A DNA stretch of 64,000 nt, from the NCBI GenBank assembly GCA_030761205.1, contig JAULJL010000021.1, forward strand, positions 12,009,160-12,073,159. Direction: 5' to 3'. Positions 58,501 through 64,000 of this stretch are shown piece by piece (the stretch's first letter is position 1; each line of letters starts with the position of its first letter). The notes under the pieces are model-generated. The model was not told where the DNA came from. It saw nothing but the letters and a program-made list of their open reading frames with translations, and did no database searches. A program made the translations under genes and the position numbers. The stretch is from Fremontodendron californicum. Taxonomy: Eukaryota > Streptophyta > Magnoliopsida > Malvales > Malvaceae.

Positions 58501-59009
58501 GGCAATAGTGTTTAATGCCATTTTTGTAAGTTAATATTTCAACATTTGTATTTGTTTGAGCTCATTTTTGGTGCATTCTTTATGGTATAGGTACCAAGTA
58601 TCCATTTATTAAACAGGCTAGTCACATGTTGGGTAGCCTTCCTGCTGCTCCTGCATTTGCCTCTGAGTTCCCTTCAAAAGATGCAGTTCTCAAGTTAAAT
58701 TCTGCATCCCGTGCTTCCAGTTCTGTTCATGTTATGGCTGGCATGATGAGAATAACAAACATGACTTCATCTGGCAACGGGTTGGACTTGTCATATAGCA
58801 AAAACGGGAATGTCAACGTTGTTCTTTCTTTTAGCTTGCCACAAGGTGATATTAACTCTTCCAGTTTTCTGCCAATGGCTAGCCTACTTTCGGGCAAGAC
58901 GGGGCCTGTTGTGGCAAGAGGCTGGTTCTTCTTGATGTTATTTTGTGTCCTAATTATTTCTGTCAGTTTGAAGTTTGGGACCTGCATTTATACCAGGTAT
59001 GGGCTATGA
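55575..59009 (+). CDS. Membrane-tethered NAC transcription factor (NAC053/NAC078-like)
   Basis: Six exons, 593 residues: 55575-55737, 56245-56522, 56619-56813, 57650-58261, 58349-58463 and 58591-59009, all GT-AG and in frame. The NAC domain covers about residues 9-158, with LAPGFRFHPTDEELVRYYL, SEPWDLP, LKSRDLEWYFF, NRATEKGYWKTTGKDR and NWVMHEYRL all intact. FQKSGSGPKNGEQYGAP after the domain is characteristic of the NAC053/NAC078 (NTL) group, which activates proteasome-stress and ROS genes after release from a membrane. A single hydrophobic segment (about 566-581) close to the C-terminus fits that anchor. The middle is acidic and holds a 36-residue tandem repeat (220-251 and 256-287). The stop follows CIYTRYGL; an AG|GTATGG just before it could in principle be a donor, so a further exon is not excluded. 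Confidence 0.93.
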
Positions 59010-61128
59010 TTCACCCAGCACATCAATTGATTACAAATGTTGGGTAGTATATTAGTTACACTATAGGTTGACTAGGATGGTAGACCAGTCATGGTTCATC
59101 ATTTATTTTCTTGTTTTATGACGATTGCCGAAACGATAACCTATACCTTTCTTTATTTCATTATATTCCTTAAGAATTGTTCATCCTATATTAGTTATAA
59201 GGTACTACATCATATAGGAAAAAACTCTGGGTTTGTAAGCTATCATACAACAATTACTTGGTTGCTTCATTTTCTAAATGTTTTTTTTTTCCCACCATAT
59301 TTGTGTAAGATGCTCATAAGCTCTTTTGTAGAAGTTAGTATCTTTTAAAGGTGATTGTCATTTATGATTTACTTGTTCATTAGCAAGTGTTTTCTTCTGA
59401 ATTCTTGGAACTATTGAAGCTTAATAATATGTATGGGTCTTTGGAACTGCATTTTTATGACTTGATTTGCATTTGAGAAGTTAAATTTTGTTTGTTAAGT
59501 GGGTTTGAAGTTCTGATTTTTATATCAATTGAGACTTTGTTTACTTTTGTGTGATTTTTTGTCTTATCTGGTTCAGATAAATGTGATTTTTTTAGTTAAG
59601 TTGATTAGCTTGGGTTTAAACCCTAAACCCAAGATGAAGGAAAGAGTGAATTGATAAATATGTTTAACAAATTTTTGGAATTCATTTTTTTGATTTGTTG
59701 TTATATTTACAGAAGAAATAAACATAAATTGGTACTATTTTCTTCAATGTTTCAGTTTTTTCTTTGTGAATTCACCATAATTGATATTATCTAAGATAAT
59801 ACGATCATGATACAATACGAAAAAATAAAACAAATACGATATGAATAATCGTGAATACGATAAATTAGTAATGTGTTAATTTTCAAATGGATGATGCATC
59901 AAAAAAGAAAGAAAAGAGGAAAAAAAGGGAAAAAAAGAAGAAATCATTTTTAATAAGTAATATTTTTCAAAAATAAAAATTTTATTCAAATAAAAAAATT
60001 GTCAATACTAGTTACTATATTAAAACTATGAGTTCAAATAAGAATATGAGTTCAATCTTTATCTTTTTTTAAGTTTCTAATAAAAGATCGGTGAAGCTTC
60101 AATACAAAATATTTTTCAATGAAATAAGGGTAATACAGAGACTCTTGTTTTCCAGTTTTCTATAATTTTGTAAAATTATTGAAATTGGTTTTCTAAAATT
60201 TTAACAATTATTATATCAATCAAAACTTCAAATTTAGTTATTTATCTTATTGACTGTAATTAGAGCGAAAATGGAAACACTAGATAGAACTCACAAAATG
60301 AGTAAAAATAAAATCCATTTTGGTGGAAAGTTTCTTGCACTAATGTGAGCTTTAGATTGAATAGCTTGATAGTTGCATGCTTTGAAACATAAAATACTTT
60401 CCATTCTGGAATTGTAGCTCAAGAAGCTTGTTTTCAGTATTTGAGTATAAAACCTACAGCTGACAATTTCTGTTATTTTTTCGTATTATAATCATATTTA
60501 AGATATTATATATTTATATAAATTTTGACATACTAATAATTCGTGTTAAATAAATTTTAACACATTCGTATATTTGTATTGTGTCGTATTTTCTATCGCG
60601 TTTTAATTATTTTTCTCGTGTCGTGTTCGTATCATCGTAACGTCTCCAAAATTACCAGGTTTTGAACATTAATTTCAGAGATTGTTTCTCTTGCTTCAAA
60701 AAAAAAAAAAAATTGATAAATAAACAATGGGCTTTCAAGAAATAATGTACTTGTCAAAGTACATGATACAATGTTGCAGAAAGAACCAGGATGTTTCTGA
60801 TTATCTGGTGTAATGGCCATGATAATACAAGGCAAAAGGAGCCAGTTTACTTGCAATTATCAATACAAGATCAAACAGAAAAAAAAAAAATGAAGATAAG
60901 TGAAAAAGAAGAGAAAAACAGTAAATGATCAGAAAAATGTATGCAAAGAGTAATATGTTATAGGATTTCTTCTCTTCAAATTACATCGAGGCTATTGAAA
61001 TTACAAGAACATGTACTTCACATCCAGGAAAACGACTTGAGATTGATTTTGTAAATTTATGATCACAAGAAGGGGTAAAGCAATCTGTAATATGCAAGAG
61101 ATTCCTTACATATCCAAGCTATGTTACT
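59010..61128. other. Intergenic spacer between NAC and ACBP4-like genes
   Basis: The two genes converge here, so the region should hold both 3' UTRs. Repeat family C occurs at 59785-59885 (partial) and 60470-60635. No gene visible. Confidence 0.6.
60470..60635 (+). repeat. Dispersed repeat, family C
   Basis: It matches 4857-5055 in order, from TTTTTTCGTATTATAATC through AATTCGTGTTA to TTTTAATTATTTTTCTCG. Confidence 0.6.
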
Positions 61129-61283
61129 CGGATTCGGGTGTGAGTGTCGGACACGGATATGTTCAATTTTTTGTAAGATTTCCATGTATTTGGAGGATCC
61201 TTAGAGGATCATATTCTCATACCCATGTCCGGATATGCGTCGGACACGAGTACTTCAAGAAAAATGAAAAGTCAGTAACATAG
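61129..61283. mobile_element. MITE family B downstream of ACBP4-like
   Basis: 155 bp from CTATGTTACTCGGATTCGGG to AAAAGTCAGTAACATAG. Flanks TATCCAAG (61121-61128) and TATCCAGG (61284-61291) are a 7-of-8 target duplication. Confidence 0.92.
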
Positions 61284-61655
61284 TATCCAGGAAAATGTGA
61301 AGATTCGGTATAATACGATCAAAATTGCCCGGTTTACAGGATTAAGACTTAAAAATAAATAAAATTGCCCACGCAACCAAAGCTAGAAAGTACAATTTCA
61401 TATAGACTATAATCTTGTAACCAGTTCAGAATCTATCACCTCAAGAAAATTCTATGGTCGAAACTACAAAAGCCCACAAACACTTATTAAGAAAAGTAAC
61501 CTAACACATGTAAACTGTGTGCATAATCTAAATATTATTCAAGTAGATTGCACTATGATATCAGCTGGGTTGGAACTTACCTAGTCATTGCTTCAGAGAT
61601 ACTGGAGCAACTATGGTATGATCCCTTTTTTTTTTTTTCAAATGATATGCAACTT

Positions 61656-63535
61656 CTATGTGCCTCCGGCTATCCACCGCCAAACACCGCCAGAACCTTG
61701 CCTCTCGGCAGCTGAAACCTCCATCTCCTGCTCCAATGCTGACTTTTGTCTCCTAAGTATTTGCACTTCTTTTTCTATGGACTGTAATGATTCCAACATC
61801 TTCTGTAGTTCTGCAATTTGAGCCTGGATAAATGACCATGTGTTAGATCTTGAGTCTGTAAAGTTTAAAAAAGCTATGTTACTCGGACTCGGGTGTGAGT
61901 GTCGGATACAGGTATGTGTCCGACACGGGAATGGTTAATTTTTTCTAAAGTTTTTTCATGTCCGGATATACGTCGGACGCGAGTACTTCCAAAAAAACAA
62001 AGAGTCGGAGCAACATAGTATAAAAGAATAATAAAAATGCTAGAATGAAATGAAAAGATATGAAAATTGGCAAACCTCAAGTTTAAAGCATCTTGATCTC
62101 TCAGATATCAGCTGACCTTGGACAGATTGGAGTTCCTGCCAGACAGCAAGAAATTAAATATAACAAAAACTTTAAAGTTTTAAACTGATTGGTGACAATC
62201 ACCTTTATGAGTCACTTCAAGAGCATACCTTGGATAATTCAGTATGATTACTTTTTAAGTCATCAATTTTCTCCCTCAGCCCAGACTTTTCTTCCCTAAC
62301 TTCCTCAATTGACAACTCCAAGGCCTTTTTCTCTTCTTTAATTGCATCAATTTCAATATTGGTATCCTTTTTAGGAACATTGTTTTCAACTCCATTAAAA
62401 TTCAGATCTATTATTTTTGGGAAATCCAACTTTTCGGACTTTGCCAAGGCATACGCAGCAGTAACAGAAGCGGCTGCTGCAGCTGCTGCTGGGGACTTGA
62501 AAATCTTGGGAAGGGATGAGTCTCCTGGTTTGAGTTTCATAACAAAAACCTATTAACAGACAAATCACTAAAATGTCAGGGAAAAAAGTAAATTGATGCA
62601 TAATGGCATAGATTCAGCATTAGTACTTCACGAAAATGATTTCATATAAACTACTGTTGAACAATATACCTCGTTATTATATTTCCCATTGTACCCACCA
62701 AAGGCAACCAAATGCTTCTCCCCATCAATTACAGCCGAGCAAACACTTAGTCCCTGCATTTTAAATGAGAATTAGATTAGATAACAAATAGAAAAAGTCT
62801 AAAAAGTTTCCTACAGAAATTCAGTCATACACAAAGTTAAATCATTTATATTAGAAATTGAAGCATAAGACATAAAATGTTGGATAAATAGCAAAGATAT
62901 GCTTCTTTGACAATGTTCATGAAAACGATAAATTAGATGATATTTCAGTCTGATAGAGCTTCTTGAAAAACAAGCCTGTTGATGGTATCATGAAGCCGGA
63001 ACCAAAAACAAAATGAACCAGGCAAGATAAAAACTACAAAATTTACTTTTCAGGAGCATTGAATGCCAACAGCGGAAACACCATTACACCACATGTAGAT
63101 ATGGAGATTCAACTTTCCTCAGCTTTCAGACAGCAGTATGGACTATCACCAAAAGTTATTTTAAAAGAAAAAACTCAATCGGCAGCCAAATTCCAAAATT
63201 TTTGTCCAAGTAGAAGTTTAGAAATCACACATACAGTTAATTAGAGGCATAGAGTAATAACCTCACTAGCAAGTGGATGCCTCTCCTTCAAAGTTGTCAA
63301 AGTGGACCAAACTAACTTAGACATATTTAAGGCAAGGGTCTCCAGGCAACCTGTAAAGACAAAAGTAATTAGCAAATGAAATCCCAACATAAATAAGATT
63401 GCATGAAAGATCACACGTACCGTTGCTGTTATCTCCACCACCAACGATATACCACATTTCATCAATGGAAATACCAGCATGACCTGCCCTAGGACTCACC
63501 AAATCACCCTGAATTTGTGGTTGGGACCACTCCAT
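61656..63535 (-). CDS. Acyl-CoA-binding domain protein 4/5-like, C-terminal part
   Basis: Six exons give the last 278 residues: 63421-63535, 63262-63350, 62670-62753, 62229-62549, 62076-62135 and 61656-61823, all GT-AG. The frame is open at the 5' side; the gene continues past 64000. The protein resembles plant ACBP4/ACBP5, cytosolic acyl-CoA carriers with an N-terminal acyl-CoA-binding domain and kelch repeats. Seen here are kelch-type blades (RAGHAGISIDEMWYIVGGG and KHLVAFGGYNGKYNNEVFV), then an Ala-rich segment (SPAAAAAAASVTAAYALAKS), and a charged coiled coil (EEKKALELSIEEVREE, LQSVQGQLISERS, IAELQKMLESLQ). The end GVWRWIAGGT is typical. The acyl-CoA-binding domain itself would lie outside the window. 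Confidence 0.88.
61874..62018. mobile_element. MITE family B in the last ACBP4-like intron
   Basis: 145 bp from CTATGTTACTCGGACTCGGG to AGAGTCGGAGCAACATAG. Flanks TAAAAAAG (61866-61873) and TATAAAAG (62019-62026) are a 7-of-8 duplication. An internal deletion removes part of the core. Confidence 0.92.
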
Positions 63536-64000
63536 CTGCATGGCAATCCAGGTTCAACTCCAACCAGTCAAACATTCAGACTACTTAAGAAGAACAGTAA
63601 GTTAATTATGATATTAGAATAACCGTATCTCTAGCTTATTATCATTATGAAGTCTGCTTCAACTGCTGCAGTTCATATTTCTCTAGGATGGAAAGAATGA
63701 TAAAATCATAGAACTGGTACTAATTGCCAAGGAAGATGCTATGCTCTTGGCGGAATTGCTTATATATATATTGAATGAAATGTAATGGTAAGATCTCCAG
63801 TTTTTCCTTTGAGACGAAAAAAATACTTTATTAAGGTCAAGATAAAGGTAATAGTACTTGGATAAAAAAGTTTCAGCATCCGTTGTGCAATTTACGTAGA
63901 CTGTCTACCAGTTTAGGATTGAACCAGCTTTATGGAGAATGTCGGGGTTATCTTGGAAGAGTTCTTTGTGCCTTGCAAAATATATTTCTCTCACTTCAAC
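63536..64000 (-). other. Intron of the ACBP4-like gene running off the window
   Basis: After the acceptor CATGCAG at 63542-63536 (minus strand) no preceding exon was found before the window edge. The sequence shows no kelch coding frame. Confidence 0.55.

Noticed and set aside
8349..62018. Regularly repeated GTGTCCGACAC blocks as a possible CRISPR array
   Set aside because: Copies are kilobases apart, in both orientations and with target duplications; this is a plant genome and a MITE family.

Overview
This window is nuclear DNA from a eudicot plant. The evidence is interrupted genes with GT-AG introns, plant-specific families (EAR-type C2H2 zinc finger, SKS monocopper-oxidase-like, NAC, bZIP60, kelch-type acyl-CoA-binding protein), AT-rich spacers, and many small DNA transposons with 8- or 9-bp target duplications. 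I cannot name the species.

Layout. (1) 454-1389 (+): intronless ZAT5-like two-finger repressor. (2) 1.4-10.3 kb: spacer full of hAT-type MITEs and microsatellites, with one tRNA-Ile(AAU) on the minus strand at 7695-7768. (3) 10360-14840 and 17234-23911 (-): tandem pair of SKU5-similar (SKS) genes. I traced every exon: copy A has 9 exons and 574 aa, copy B has 8 exons and 564 aa. Copy B has lost one intron exactly, uses a GC donor for intron 1, and carries a poly(A)-tailed retroposed insertion with a 17-bp target duplication in its last intron. (4) 24.4-27.6 kb: nested repeats, including a solo LTR with a perfect 5-bp target duplication. (5) 28014-29806 (-): bZIP60-like ER-stress factor, 3 exons, 278 aa, with a hairpin motif like the IRE1 splice site over its membrane segment. 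(6) 30-39 kb: AT-rich gene desert with Helitron-like ends and a 1.56-kb Mutator-like foldback element with a perfect 9-bp target duplication. (7) 40971-45629 (+): eIF6, 7 coding exons, 245 aa, probably with an intron in the 5' UTR. (8) 46-55 kb: spacer with a TIR element built on a 176-bp tandem repeat, more MITEs, a doubtful remnant of a small cysteine-containing peptide gene, and a promoter-like block resembling the NAC upstream region. (9) 55575-59009 (+): membrane-tethered NAC factor (NAC053/NAC078 type), 6 exons, 593 aa. (10) 61656-63535 (-): C-terminal part of an ACBP4/5-like kelch acyl-CoA-binding protein; the gene continues beyond the right edge.

The genes are ordinary chromosomal neighbours and do not form a pathway. 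Two of them, bZIP60 and the NAC factor, belong to families kept inactive by a C-terminal membrane anchor and released by stress. I found no cluster that looks like a new multi-gene system. The distinctive content is the transposon record: one roughly 185-bp hAT MITE family is present about 22 times, almost all in or beside genes, and insertions are nested up to four deep. Exon coordinates were derived by hand from splice consensus, reading frame and comparison of the two SKS copies; no alignment was run.
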